Shown here: one piece after another, positions 36,548-46,200 of the stretch
How positions within the stretch are numbered: position 1 is the stretch's first letter
Layout of the letters: each line of letters starts with the position of its first letter
Notes under the pieces: generated by a model
What the model was told of the DNA's origin: nothing
Databases searched by the model: none
The model's input: the letters and a program-made list of their open reading frames with translations, nothing else
Position numbers and translations under genes: made by a program
Assembly: GCA_001802125.1 (NCBI GenBank)
Contig: MGZK01000031.1
Span: 1-58,086, forward strand
From: Geobacteraceae bacterium GWC2_55_20
GTDB lineage: Bacteria > Desulfobacterota > Desulfuromonadia > Geobacterales > Pseudopelobacteraceae
Length of the DNA: 58,086 nucleotides
Reading direction: 5' to 3'

Positions 36548-36645
36548 GGAAGAACAACGGTCGCTGGTGGGCCGCCCGGTCTTCAAAACCGGTGAGGGGG
36601 ATGAGAAATCTCCCTGGTGGGTTCGATTCCCATGTTCTTCCGCCA
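36548..36645 (+). tRNA. selC: tRNA-Sec (selenocysteine, anticodon UCA)
   Basis: This 98-base tRNA has an 8-bp acceptor stem GGAAGAAC/GTTCTTCC (36548-36555 and 36634-36641), discriminator G and encoded CCA. The anticodon stem is CCGGT/ACCGG with loop CTTCAAA, giving anticodon TCA at 36583-36585. A long variable arm follows (GAGGGGGATGAGAAATCTCCC), and the T loop reads GGTTCGATTCC. The 8-bp acceptor, long extra arm and UCA anticodon are specific to bacterial tRNA-Sec. It reads UGA as selenocysteine with SelB. selA, selB and selD are not in the window. Confidence 0.95.
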
Positions 36646-36656
36646 ATAATATTTTT

Positions 36657-36694
36657 CCGGGGAGCAGGCGGTTTCGCCTCTCCCCGGTTTTATT
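36657..36694 (+). terminator. rho-independent terminator of selC
   Basis: CCGGGGAG (36657-36664) pairs with CTCCCCGG (36680-36687), with an inner AGGCG/CGCCT stem, followed by TTTTATTT. It begins 12 bases after the tRNA's CCA. Confidence 0.9.
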
Positions 36695-36766
36695 TGACAC
36701 TCATCGCTTTTGCCGCCAACCGCGCACTTGCTTGTCCGGCTGCTGTGACAAGTCAGGCATGATTTG

Positions 36767-38617
36767 TCAGGAACTGGTAACGGCTCCTCTGTCAATTGCC
36801 CATTGAATCATTCCTTGTATGCGGTTGTGTAGCGAGGACATATCGACGGCGGGATCGTTTATGTCCACTTCCCTGGCTTGTGCCAGGCGGTGTTGCGCCC
36901 GTTGAATCTTGCCGGCATACAGATTCAATTCGGCAAGAAGGATGAGCATTTTTACATCGTCCTTCTTGAGTTTAAGGGCGTGTTTGACGGTATCGATCGC
37001 CTGCTGCAACCTGCCTGACGTCATGTAAGCCAAAGAAAGATTCATGAGTATTCTTGGTTCTGGCTGATGCGATGCCAGATAACTCTCGTACAGTTCAATC
37101 GCCGATTGCGGCATTTCCAGATCCAGATAGATGGCGCCGATCGTTACATACGGCTCGACATAATCAGGATTGAGCGCCAGTGACTTAACTAAGTGCAGTA
37201 AGGCCTGATCATACTTCCCCAATCTATAAAAGGCCTTGCCCATCGCATAGTGTGGCCTGAACTTGTTCGGGCTCTTCTTCAGAGTGTCGCTCCAGACCGA
37301 GATGCGGCTATGGAAAATATGGTTTCGCTTGACTGTCAATGCCCCAAAGACAAGCGACACCAGGCATAGACCAACAATAACCGCATTCCTCCAGAATATG
37401 CTGTCAATATTTACCACATGGTGCAGGTAGGCGACAATACCGGTGCAGAAGGCTATAGACGGCAGGTAGCTGTGATGCTCGAACATCAGGTCCGACATGG
37501 GCATGAAGGATGAGGATACCGAAATTGACAGGGGAAACCAGAAGATGGAGAAACAAGTCAGGTCGGTGCAGATGTTGCGTTCACGTCGTCGCAGCAGTCG
37601 CACACCCGCCACTACAAAAGCGATCCATACCAGGATTGAAATGATAATTTCAGGGTGATACAGGCTTTGGTAGAGTGGATAATCCGGATCAAAGTTTTGA
37701 TTGTAGGGGAGCACCAGCAGCCTGAAGTAGGAAAGGATGGCGCGCAGCTGTGTGATTGCATACTCGGATCTGCTGTAAATTCCACCGACGAGATCCGTTG
37801 CGGAGGATAACAAATTTTGGTTGTTGTCGATTTCATTGGCAAGATTGAGCAATATCAGGGGAGTCAAGCTCATGCTGGCGATATGGGGCGATAATCGTAT
37901 AAGAGTTTTACGAAGGGGCTTGTGCAACAGGATGGTATCGACCATGACAAGTGCTATCGGGACCGTCAGTACAATTTCCTTGGTCAGCAGCCCCAGAATC
38001 ATCGCCACAACTGACGCGACGTAGACGAACCTTCTGACGACAGCGGAACCATCGCTGCTCGACCGCAGGTATAACAACATCGTGGCCAGATAGAAGAATG
38101 TGCCGAGTGAAGTGAAGCGCTGTGTGATATAGGTGACCGACTGGGTCTGCAGTGGATGAACGAGAAAGATCAATGCCGCGAATAACGGTATGGTTAAATA
38201 TCGGTTCGCCCCGTTTTCATCGCTTCTGCGGCGAATTATTGACAAGAGCAGCTGATAGAGCATGATCGCGTTTGATATATGCACTGCAATGTTAAACAAA
38301 CGGTAAAATACGGGGCTTTTGCCCCCCAACAGGTAGTTCAGGCTGAACGACAGATAGGCAATTGGCCTGCTGGCAAAGCTGGTAGCCAGCTCAGGGTGTG
38401 AGAGCCGTGGCACGTAGTCCGATAAGAACTCATCGATATCAAGTAATTCGAAAAACATTTCAGGATCTTTGATCAACGGATTCTTTATTAAAAAGAAGCG
38501 GTCGTCAAAGACAAAGGGGTAGTGCAGCGTGAAACCATAAAGAGCGGCACCAATAATAATGAACATAAACCAATGCAAGGAACGCTGGGAGAAGATGTGC
38601 GTTAGCTTGTCATGCAT
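36767..38617 (-). CDS. TMTC-like multi-pass membrane protein with C-terminal TPR repeats
   Basis: The 616-residue protein has about eleven membrane segments over residues 1-400 and then TPR repeats (HYAMGKAFYRLGKYDQALLH; LMNLSLAYMTSGRLQQAID) to the end. FDDRFFLIKNP near the start resembles the acidic first-loop motif of GT-C glycosyltransferases, and the layout matches TMTC/DUF1736 proteins, some of which are O-mannosyltransferases in eukaryotes. A glycosyltransferase role is inference. The ATG at 38617 is preferred over one seven codons upstream because AAGGAG lies 9 bases before it. It follows the TPR lipoprotein gene on the same strand after a 105-base gap. Confidence 0.8.
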   Translation of the reverse strand: MHDKLTHIFSQRSLHWFMFIIIGAALYGFTLHYPFVFDDRFFLIKNPLIKDPEMFFELLDIDEFLSDYVPRLSHPELATSFASRPIAYLSFSLNYLLGGKSPVFYRLFNIAVHISNAIMLYQLLLSIIRRRSDENGANRYLTIPLFAALIFLVHPLQTQSVTYITQRFTSLGTFFYLATMLLYLRSSSDGSAVVRRFVYVASVVAMILGLLTKEIVLTVPIALVMVDTILLHKPLRKTLIRLSPHIASMSLTPLILLNLANEIDNNQNLLSSATDLVGGIYSRSEYAITQLRAILSYFRLLVLPYNQNFDPDYPLYQSLYHPEIIISILVWIAFVVAGVRLLRRRERNICTDLTCFSIFWFPLSISVSSSFMPMSDLMFEHHSYLPSIAFCTGIVAYLHHVVNIDSIFWRNAVIVGLCLVSLVFGALTVKRNHIFHSRISVWSDTLKKSPNKFRPHYAMGKAFYRLGKYDQALLHLVKSLALNPDYVEPYVTIGAIYLDLEMPQSAIELYESYLASHQPEPRILMNLSLAYMTSGRLQQAIDTVKHALKLKKDDVKMLILLAELNLYAGKIQRAQHRLAQAREVDINDPAVDMSSLHNRIQGMIQWAIDRGAVTSS

Positions 38618-38722
38618 GTCGGGAGACTCCTTTGGCATGCTTTACTGCAGGATTGCCTTTAATGAGAGCACCTTGGTGAACACAACCGGAATAGCGGAAT
38701 GGTCTGAAACATACGGCGTGGT

Positions 38723-40618
38723 TTACCGCTTTTTCGATTTCTTTTTGCGTACAGCCGCTTTCTTGGCGGCCCGGCTTTTTTTATTGCGAATGATCTGCTT
38801 TTTACCGGATGTTTTGCCTGATTTACGCAGTTGTTTTTTCACGGGCCGAGAGCTGTTATCCAGACTGCTTAGAAGCAGTTGCGGCCCGGCAAGAGCGGGG
38901 TCCGCTTTTTTTGCTGCCGCCAGCATCTCCCGCGATTCGGATAGAAGCCCGGTTTTCATATATGTCCGTCCCAGCGCGAACAACATTCTGGCGTTATCCG
39001 GTTGCAACTCGATTGCTTTTTTGTATTCGCTGACAGCCAGGCTATATTCCTTCTTGAATTCGTAAACTATTCCCAGGCGATAGTGGCGCTGCGGATCGTC
39101 GGGAGCCTTGTCCAGCCACTTTTTTACAAACGTAGTCAGGTCGTCATAGCGTTTCTGCTTGACATACATGGTGATCAGCGCATTCCTGGCCGCCTCATCC
39201 TCGCTGTTGAGCCTGAGAACCTCCCTGTAATGGTGTTCGGACTTGGCAGCCTGTGCTCTGAGCAGATAAATTCTTGCCAGCTCCCTGTGCCCCTCGATGT
39301 TTTCAGGATCCAGTTTGACCGCCGTTTCATACTCGTTGAGAGCTCGCTTCTGATCCCTGGTCCGATCATAGACACGGGCCAGATTCAGGTGATACAGGGG
39401 ATTGTCTCCTCTGAGACGGATCAATTCCCGGTATTGACCGGCCGCTTCGGTGAAGCTGCCGCGCCAGGTAAATATCTCTGCCAGTCGGCGATGAGCGTTG
39501 ACATTATCCGGTTCATTGGCAATTGCCAGGCGATACGCGTCTATGGCTTGATCGAGTTGCCCGATACGTTCATGAAGTAATCCCACATCATGGAACAGTG
39601 AGCCATCCTTGCTGCCGGACTTGATCAGCGCCGTGAATGTCACCATGGCATCGTCATCGCGACCGGCGGCCATTTGTGCCTTGCCAAGGTTATGCTGTAT
39701 TTCCGGCCAGGCCGGACGCCCCTTGAGCGCCGTCTGGTACGCGCCGATGGCCTGACCGTATTCGCGGGCCTTCATGTACTGGTCGCCTTTGAGGGCAAAA
39801 TCTTCGGGATCTATGGTTACATCCACACCTGCCAGAAGGTATTCCCTTCGTGCCGTTTCCCGGTCGCCGTTTTCCATCAGTACTTCTGCCAGCAGACGGT
39901 GCCCTTGTTTGTCCGTGGGGTTGGCGCCAATGTATGCTTGCAGCTCTTCAATCGCCTGGTCCAGACGGCCGGCTTTGCGCCAGGTATCGGCAAGCCCCAA
40001 CTTAAACCTGCCTTCCTTGGGTCTTAGTTTTTTCAGTATGAGAAATTCCTCTTCCGCCTTTATGTATTGCCCAAGCTGAAGATACGCTTTCGCAAGCCCT
40101 TCATGGATTGACGCATCATCCGCATATGCTTTCAATGCTTCGCTATAATGAAAGACCACCAGCGACGGGGTCGTGCCGTCACACAGGATTTGAGCCATGG
40201 CCAAGTGATAGCGTGGATCGGGATGCCCCATCAATCCTTGGGTCAGTTCGACCGATGCTTCTTCGTTCAGGCCGCGGTCATGCAGAATCAGTCCAAGATT
40301 GCCGTGGGCCTCTGCGATAGTGCCGTCTTTTTCCAGCGCCTCACGATAAAGGGATATTGCGGCATCGGATTTTGAGACTCTTTCCGCCTGCAGGGCTTTG
40401 ATGAAAAGTCCGGCACCCCCATTTGGACATGATTTGAGTATGGATTCTTCCTGTTTAGTGCGCTTGGCGGGATCTGTTATGGTTGAAAGCGTATTGAGGG
40501 TCGTACGTGCTTCCTGGCAGGTGTCTGGCCTCCCCAGTCCCCATCTGAAGCCGCAACAGCATGCGATTAAGGTGATCAGCGCAACTGAGCGTAACAGGGA
40601 GGTGTATGGATGTTTCAT
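38723..40618 (-). CDS. TPR-repeat lipoprotein with lysine-rich C-terminal tail
   Basis: This 631-residue protein begins with a lipoprotein-type signal ending LITLIAC (SVALITLIACCCG), then about 14 TPR units (for example AEAHGNLGLILHDRGLNEEA and HYRLGIVYEFKKEYSLAVSE). A final stretch of about 40 residues is very rich in lysine and arginine (KKSRAAKKAAVRKKKSKKR). TPRs suggest a protein-binding scaffold at the inner face of the outer membrane or in the periplasm. The basic tail could bind cell-wall polymers or acidic surfaces. The ATG at 40618 follows GGAGAG and overlaps the stop of the CHAP gene by 4 bases. Confidence 0.82.
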   Translation of the reverse strand: MKHPYTSLLRSVALITLIACCCGFRWGLGRPDTCQEARTTLNTLSTITDPAKRTKQEESILKSCPNGGAGLFIKALQAERVSKSDAAISLYREALEKDGTIAEAHGNLGLILHDRGLNEEASVELTQGLMGHPDPRYHLAMAQILCDGTTPSLVVFHYSEALKAYADDASIHEGLAKAYLQLGQYIKAEEEFLILKKLRPKEGRFKLGLADTWRKAGRLDQAIEELQAYIGANPTDKQGHRLLAEVLMENGDRETARREYLLAGVDVTIDPEDFALKGDQYMKAREYGQAIGAYQTALKGRPAWPEIQHNLGKAQMAAGRDDDAMVTFTALIKSGSKDGSLFHDVGLLHERIGQLDQAIDAYRLAIANEPDNVNAHRRLAEIFTWRGSFTEAAGQYRELIRLRGDNPLYHLNLARVYDRTRDQKRALNEYETAVKLDPENIEGHRELARIYLLRAQAAKSEHHYREVLRLNSEDEAARNALITMYVKQKRYDDLTTFVKKWLDKAPDDPQRHYRLGIVYEFKKEYSLAVSEYKKAIELQPDNARMLFALGRTYMKTGLLSESREMLAAAKKADPALAGPQLLLSSLDNSSRPVKKQLRKSGKTSGKKQIIRNKKSRAAKKAAVRKKKSKKR

Positions 40619-41217
40619 AGTTCTCTCCAAGTGAATGGCATGAAACGATTCAGAACTTCCCTGACCTTGTTGACGAACGTGTTGATCCGGCTGATACCGT
40701 TGTCTTCAGGCTGCTCTTCAGAAGGTGACCAGACCTGTGTTACTGCCGATAGCGCGACATTCTTACGTGAGCTGGTCTGGCTGTATTTATCCGTAACTCC
40801 GCAACAGAGAGCCCGCTTCCATTCATTCTCGTTTTTTGGACTCCATCTGCCTTTATATTCCTGATATGACAAATCTCCGCCAAAATTCATCTCGCTGACA
40901 TCGATTGCCGTTGCATTGCCCTGTTTGTCCAGGTGAACTTTTTCCACGTAGGCCACATGCCAATATCTTCCGAGGTCGAAAATGGCGACATCGCCTTCCG
41001 ATACTTCCGGGACTTCCCTGTTTTTGAGTGTTGTGATTTCCGTCACGTCATTTGGAACCGGAAATGAGGGTATCTTTGCTTTGACATAATCAACGCAATA
41101 TCCGTCCCTGATTACCCAGTCATTGCAGTTACAGCCGGCATGGCAACTCGTGCGTAGCGCAGCGATTACAACTGTTGTTGCAATTATCAAAAATGGTCTC
41201 ATGCTTGTACGTTCCAT
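40615..41217 (-). CDS. CHAP-domain (cysteine amidohydrolase-like) exported protein
   Basis: The 200-residue protein has an N-terminal signal segment (FLIIATTVVIAALRTSCHA). The CHAP fold follows: likely catalytic cysteine in DGYCVDYVKAK, GDVAIFDLGRYWHVAYVEKV with the histidine, and AIDVSEMNFGG as the third conserved block. CHAP enzymes cut peptidoglycan cross-bridges or other amide bonds. It is translationally coupled to the TPR lipoprotein (ATGA overlap). The start is uncertain: ATG 41217 has no clear binding site, and ATG 41202 is an alternative. Substrate is not known. Confidence 0.8.
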   Translation of the reverse strand: MERTSMRPFLIIATTVVIAALRTSCHAGCNCNDWVIRDGYCVDYVKAKIPSFPVPNDVTEITTLKNREVPEVSEGDVAIFDLGRYWHVAYVEKVHLDKQGNATAIDVSEMNFGGDLSYQEYKGRWSPKNENEWKRALCCGVTDKYSQTSSRKNVALSAVTQVWSPSEEQPEDNGISRINTFVNKVREVLNRFMPFTWREL

Positions 41218-41260
41218 ATTATTGTTTGATTATCTTCTCGCCTCAAATAACCATATTTTA

Positions 41261-41309
41261 ATCAGCAAAGCTTCCACCTGCCGGACAAGGAAGGGGAAGC
41301 TTTGCTGAT
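41261..41309. terminator. 15-bp perfect inverted repeat, probable terminator between pal-type gene and CHAP gene
   Basis: ATCAGCAAAGCTTCC (41261-41275) and GGAAGCTTTGCTGAT (41295-41309) are exact mirror copies with a 19-base loop. It sits downstream of the Pal-type gene (minus strand) and upstream of the CHAP gene. The following minus-strand bases (TTAAAATA) are only weakly T-rich, so its terminator role is likely but not certain. Confidence 0.55.
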
Positions 41310-41344
41310 GATGCAACGCGAGTCATGTAGATAACCGGGAAGCG

Positions 41345-41938
41345 CTATTTTACAATAACGAACTCATCGCGACGATTTTTAGCCCAGGCCGACTCATCAC
41401 TACCCTGAACAGCCGGTTTTTCTTTGCCGTAGCTGATAACGGAAAGGCGCTCGGGCTTGACTCCCATGGTGACCAGGTATTTTTGGGCAGCTTTGGCTCG
41501 ACGTTCGCCCAGCGCCAGATTGTATTCCGCCGAGCCGCGTTCGTCGCAGTTACCTTCGATGCGGACTTTTACCGATCTATCCTTCATCATTTCCGCCGCA
41601 TTTTTAGACAGTATGTCACGTGCGGAATCGGATACGTCGGCGGAGTCGAAATTGAAGTAGATCTTTTCCAGAGCCGACTGCAGTTGTTCTGTAGAAGACG
41701 ATTTCTGGGTCTGTTGAACAGGAAGCGGCTGGTCAGGCGTTTTTGTTGGGACAGGCGATGAAGCGTTTGACTGAGTGGAAGCGGTTGCAGCCGTTTTATC
41801 CGAACCGGCCTGCTTTACCGCCTGCGTCGGCGCAATCCCTTCATCCTTCTTGACAACTTCCTGTTTTGCACAGCCGGCCGTGATGAATACGGCAATAATA
41901 AATACGAAAACGGCATAAAACGGTACGCGCTTCTGCAT
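41345..41938 (-). CDS. pal: peptidoglycan-associated lipoprotein (Pal), OmpA-like
   Basis: This 197-residue protein has lipobox ITAGC (AVFITAGCAK), a serine/proline-rich linker, and an OmpA domain from about residue 90 with IYFNFDSADVSDSARDIL, the Pal-typical EGNCDERGSAEYNLALGERR and AWAKNRRDEFVI. Pal ties the outer membrane to peptidoglycan and works with TolB; tol genes are not adjacent here. AAGGAG lies 8 bases before the ATG. Because the tolQRAB genes are absent, a stand-alone Pal paralogue remains possible. Confidence 0.9.
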   Translation of the reverse strand: MQKRVPFYAVFVFIIAVFITAGCAKQEVVKKDEGIAPTQAVKQAGSDKTAATASTQSNASSPVPTKTPDQPLPVQQTQKSSSTEQLQSALEKIYFNFDSADVSDSARDILSKNAAEMMKDRSVKVRIEGNCDERGSAEYNLALGERRAKAAQKYLVTMGVKPERLSVISYGKEKPAVQGSDESAWAKNRRDEFVIVK

Positions 41939-42036
41939 GGTAAAACTCCTTGAAATATTTGATTTTAGATGAAAACAGGCAAACTTCGACGTCTGATCCG
42001 AAACAGGTGAATTTCCGGATATGTCTCTGGATAAGG

Positions 42037-42375
42037 CTATGCGAGAGTGATTGATATCGGGGGCGCTCGTGGAGGTAATGGGCTTGGCGACAACAGCGGT
42101 ACGGACGAATGGTGCGGATATGTTTCCGGGATGTACTCAACCGTAACTGGTAAAAGCGGGGTGGGGGGCGTTGCGATTACAGGGTCTATGTGAATTTTTA
42201 CGATGGTTTTCAGTACTGATTGGGCCGGTGTTTTGTCAAGAACCGCGCGCCGCATCGGTTTGGGTTTGTGCGGACGGGTCAGGTCGGGAACCCGTATTCC
42301 GGAAAAAACAAGAAACAGCGGGATCATCAGGATAATGAAACGGATCCATCGACTATGCTTTGCAAACGTACTCAT
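42037..42375 (-). CDS. small proline-rich single-pass membrane protein, hypothetical
   Basis: The 112-residue frame has one N-terminal membrane segment (FIILMIPLFLVFSGI) and a proline-rich remainder (PPTPLLPVTVEYIPETYP; PSPLPPRAPP). This layout recalls the N-terminal and periplasmic spacer of TonB-like proteins, but no TonB C-terminal domain follows. No clear ribosome binding site is present. The amino-acid pattern looks genuine, yet support is limited to composition and position. Confidence 0.45.
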   Translation of the reverse strand: MSTFAKHSRWIRFIILMIPLFLVFSGIRVPDLTRPHKPKPMRRAVLDKTPAQSVLKTIVKIHIDPVIATPPTPLLPVTVEYIPETYPHHSSVPLLSPSPLPPRAPPISITLA

Positions 42376-42477
42376 CGTGTCAACGTATCAGACTATTTGG
42401 TTCAATGCAAGTTGGTTGAATGTGAAACACAATTCTGACTCAGGTTAAATCGAACGGTATGAAATGTTTTTAACCAG

Positions 42478-42912
42478 TCACCCGTTACCGAGCATTTTTT
42501 TCATTTCCAGCACATTACCTCCGTTTGTCCGGCGATACTCCACCGAGTCCATCATTGATCGGATGATGTATATTCCGCGCCCTTTTTCATTCAGACTGCC
42601 GGGATCAAAGCATGGGCTCGGTATTGAACTCAGGTCGAAACCGCTGCCGGTGTCATAGACACGAATTGATATTTCACGGTCATTTACATTGATCCGGACA
42701 TGCACTTCTTTGTTCGGGTCGGTTGCATTGGCATGTTTGATGGCATTTACGATCGATTCGGTGAGCACAATGTTCAACTGGCTGGCAAGAATCTCACGGT
42801 CACAGACGGTGACATCGAATTCCCTGGCCATGTTTTCGCCGATCTTTCCTATCAACCCCAGATAGCGGGTCTGGTTTGGAATGGTTATTTCAAGGGCTAT
42901 CTTCTTTTTCAT
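42478..42912 (-). CDS. RsbW-type anti-sigma-factor serine kinase (HATPase_c_2)
   Basis: The 144-residue protein has a GHKL ATPase fold: N box LTESIVNAIKHAN, G1 box VYDTGSGFD and G2 box GRGIYIIRSMMD. This matches the RsbW/SpoIIAB class, which phosphorylates a STAS partner and otherwise binds a sigma factor or other target. The ATG at 42912 is chosen because GAGG lies 5 bases upstream; the frame is open further. It is the last gene of the operon and follows the STAS gene by 25 bases. The target it controls is not encoded here. Confidence 0.85.
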   Translation of the reverse strand: MKKKIALEITIPNQTRYLGLIGKIGENMAREFDVTVCDREILASQLNIVLTESIVNAIKHANATDPNKEVHVRINVNDREISIRVYDTGSGFDLSSIPSPCFDPGSLNEKGRGIYIIRSMMDSVEYRRTNGGNVLEMKKMLGNG

Positions 42913-42937
42913 AGCAGCCTCGCACCGGAACATATCT

Positions 42938-43273
42938 TCAGCGATTCTCCAACGCATCGTCAACGGTTGCGTATATATCAAAAACCCGATGAAGACGAGT
43001 CAGTTCAAACATTGATTTTACCTGGGTCTGAAGGCCGGAAAGTTTTATTGTCCCCTGGCGTGTCGAGGCGTTTTTGAACCCTGAAACCAGAACCCCCAAT
43101 CCGGAGCTGTCGATGAATCTTACTTCTTTCAGATCGACAATCACGTCTTTGGTGCCGGTTTCAAAAAGGTGATTCAATTCCGATTTCAGCTCTTCCGAGT
43201 TATTTGCGTCAAGACGTTCTTCTCTTACAAAAACGACAACTATTCCTTTGTTGGACTCGGTTTTAAGATTCAT
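42938..43273 (-). CDS. STAS-domain anti-anti-sigma factor
   Basis: The 111-residue single STAS domain has the phosphorylation site S56 in VRFIDSSGLGVLVSG. In partner-switching systems the unphosphorylated STAS protein captures the RsbW-like kinase and frees its target; a SpoIIE-type phosphatase reactivates it. Both partners are its direct neighbours: the phosphatase upstream (stop 14 bases before) and the kinase downstream. AGGAG lies 5 bases before the ATG. Confidence 0.92.
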   Translation of the reverse strand: MNLKTESNKGIVVVFVREERLDANNSEELKSELNHLFETGTKDVIVDLKEVRFIDSSGLGVLVSGFKNASTRQGTIKLSGLQTQVKSMFELTRLHRVFDIYATVDDALENR

Positions 43274-43287
43274 GCTGGCTCCTTATT

Positions 43288-46200
43288 TCAATTTATCTTT
43301 AATACCACCAGAGAGATGTCATCCTGAAACGTTCTGGAACCGGTAAAAGCTGACGCCGCGTCAAAGATAGAATCAATGATCTCTCTGGCCGATAAATGTG
43401 CCACACTCCCAAGATGAGCGCAAACTTTTTCGTTTCCGAACATTTCACCTTCGCTGTTAAAGGCTTCCGTCAATCCATCTGTATACAACAGTAGCACATC
43501 ACCGCTGACAAGTTCAATGTTACGCTCTTCAAAGATAACCGATGGTTTGACGCCGATTATCAGACCTTCCGTATCAAGTTCAATGCAGGCGCTTGACCCG
43601 GAGCGATGGATGATGGGGTGGTTGTGCCCGGCGTTGGAATAGGAAAGTTTGCCGCTTGCGGAATTGTATTTTGCATAGAACATGGATATGAATAATTCGG
43701 CCCTGGTAAGATCATCATGCAACTGGCTGTTGAGGATGTTCAATATGGAGCTGGCGCTGTAAGCCGAGTTTACCTGGGCTCTCAGAAGAGTACGAACCTC
43801 GGCCATGATCAGCGCGGCTCCGACACTGTGTCCCGAAACGTCGGCAATCATCAGGTCCACAGTATTTTCATTGCGAAGAAAGAAGTCATAGTAGTCACCA
43901 CCTACATGGGCGGCGGAGATGCATTTTCCAGCCAGCTCGACTCCGAATATTTCCGGGGCGTTGTCCGGAAGTAGTGAAATCTGTATCTGCTGTGCTATTT
44001 CCATGTCGCGCATCACACGGGCATTTTGCAGCAGAGCCCGTTCCTTTTGGTCACGTTCACGGTCTTTTGCATGCATTTCATGAACGATGGTTATCGCCTG
44101 CGCAAGTTGCCCGCAGAGGCTGGACAGCAGATTGATGAACTCCTGGGTGAACAGGCCGGCGATCGACTTGGAAAATACCGAGAGTATTCCAACCGCCTGT
44201 TCGCCTTCCCTTAAGATCGGAATGTGTGCAAATGAAATAATGCCCTCCGCCAGAGTGCGTTCCAGTGATAGTGTGTTTCCTGCCAGCCTGGCGTCGTTCG
44301 TGAAGTGAGCATTTCTGTCATGGTAGGCCATGTCGATATAAGGTGCACTTTCGGTATACCAGTGATTCTCGTTGATAAGTCTCCGGTTTGATCCCTGATA
44401 GCTGGTAACGGAAATGGAGCCGTTTTCATTTTTGAGTTGTATGATGGCCGCGTCGAGCTTGAATTCCTTCAGCAGCAGATTCAGCAGATCATCCATGATG
44501 ATTTGCAGATCGAGTGTGCGATTGATGATTTCGGAAGCCTTCAGCCTTACGAATAGTGATTCACGGCTCTGGTCGAGAGATGCTCTTACCGTGCTGTAAA
44601 TGTCGTAGACCGATTCCATGCGGGAACCCATGTCGGACAGAAAACTGTCCACGATCGCTCCGGCCGCGGCAGCTCCGACGGAGCCCGCCAATGTTTTCTC
44701 GGTATGCCGCTTCAGATTCGGAAGTTCGAATTCCGAAACGGCTCCATCCGAATTAAGTTCGCGATTGTTCGCATACAGGCTGATGGCGTTCTGCGCCTCC
44801 GTTTCCCCGATAAACTTGGCCATCAGTGTCACGAACTGTGCTTTAGTGACCGGTTTTGAAAGCCGTTTTTGTTCAGTCTGCCGATAGCCGCGTTCCCGCT
44901 CGAAGACGGCTATGTACTTTGATACCTGATCGCGTTCATTGTCTGTCTGCTTCAACATTAGCGAGCATGTTATATAGATGCTTATGTTGAACAGCATGCT
45001 CCAGAACAGTGAATGACTCCAGAGATCCATCCCCGAAAGACCGAACAGGGCGGTGGGCCTGAGCAGGGTAATTCCGAATGGACCTTCCGTCAGCAGGTCA
45101 GCCGGCAGCCAGCCGGACCTGCTGAATGATGGCAGCAGCAGCGTGTAAAACCAGATCATGAATCCTAACAGGATCCCGCCGATAGCTCCGGCCTTGTTAC
45201 CGCGCCTCCAGTAGAGACCGCCAAGCATGGCCGGCATGAATTGGGCCGCGGCCGAAAATGAAATCAGCCCCATATTGACCAGCATGTAAGAATCGCCAAC
45301 GATGCGGTGATAGAAGTACCCCATCATTATGACCAGAAATATGCCGAAGCGTTTGAGATTGATCAGCAGCACCGGGAACCAGACACGCGGTGTGCATCGG
45401 ACAATGATCGGCATGAAGATGTGGTTCAGGAGCATGGTCGATATGGCCACGGATTCAACCATCACCATGCCGGCGGCGGCGGAAAGACCTCCCAGAAATG
45501 CCAGTTGGGCAATGGCGCTGTTGCCGGTGACGAGCGGTATGCTGATAACGAAAAAGTCGGCGCCTTGATTGCTGCCGGTCGTCAGGATACCTCCCAGAGC
45601 AATCGGCATCACAAACAGGTTGATAAGAAACAGGTAGGCCGGAAAGAGCCACATCGCAGTGGATATATGCTTTTCATCGGAATTTTCTATGACCATCACG
45701 TGAAACTGCCGGGGCAGAAGCATGATTGCCCCCATTGAGAGGAACAGCATCGTGAAGGTGGGAATGCTGTCCGTGTTTCTGCTTGAGGTGTCAAAGGTAA
45801 AAAGCCGGTCAAATGCAGCGGGATCAAATGCCTTGAAACGCGTGAAGATGTCCGTAACGCCATCAAACAGAAAGTAGGTCACAAAAATACCAACACCAAG
45901 AAGGCTGATCAGTTTAATCAGGGACTCGAATGCAACCGCCGCGACCAGCCCTTCATGGCGATCGGACGAAACCAGTTTGCGTGCGCCGAAAATGATGCTG
46001 AAGATCGACAGAATCACAGCCAGAATAAGGCCGGTTGGCAGTTTCGCGCCTGAACCGAGCCGTGTGAGCGGGATGTCGTCGGCCTGCAACCCGCTTACCA
46101 GGAAAAAACTGTGGGAAACCGCCTTAATTTGCAGGGCGATATAGGGCATGATGCCGAGCACCGCGATAATCGTCACCAACGCGCCGAGCCAGAGCGATTT

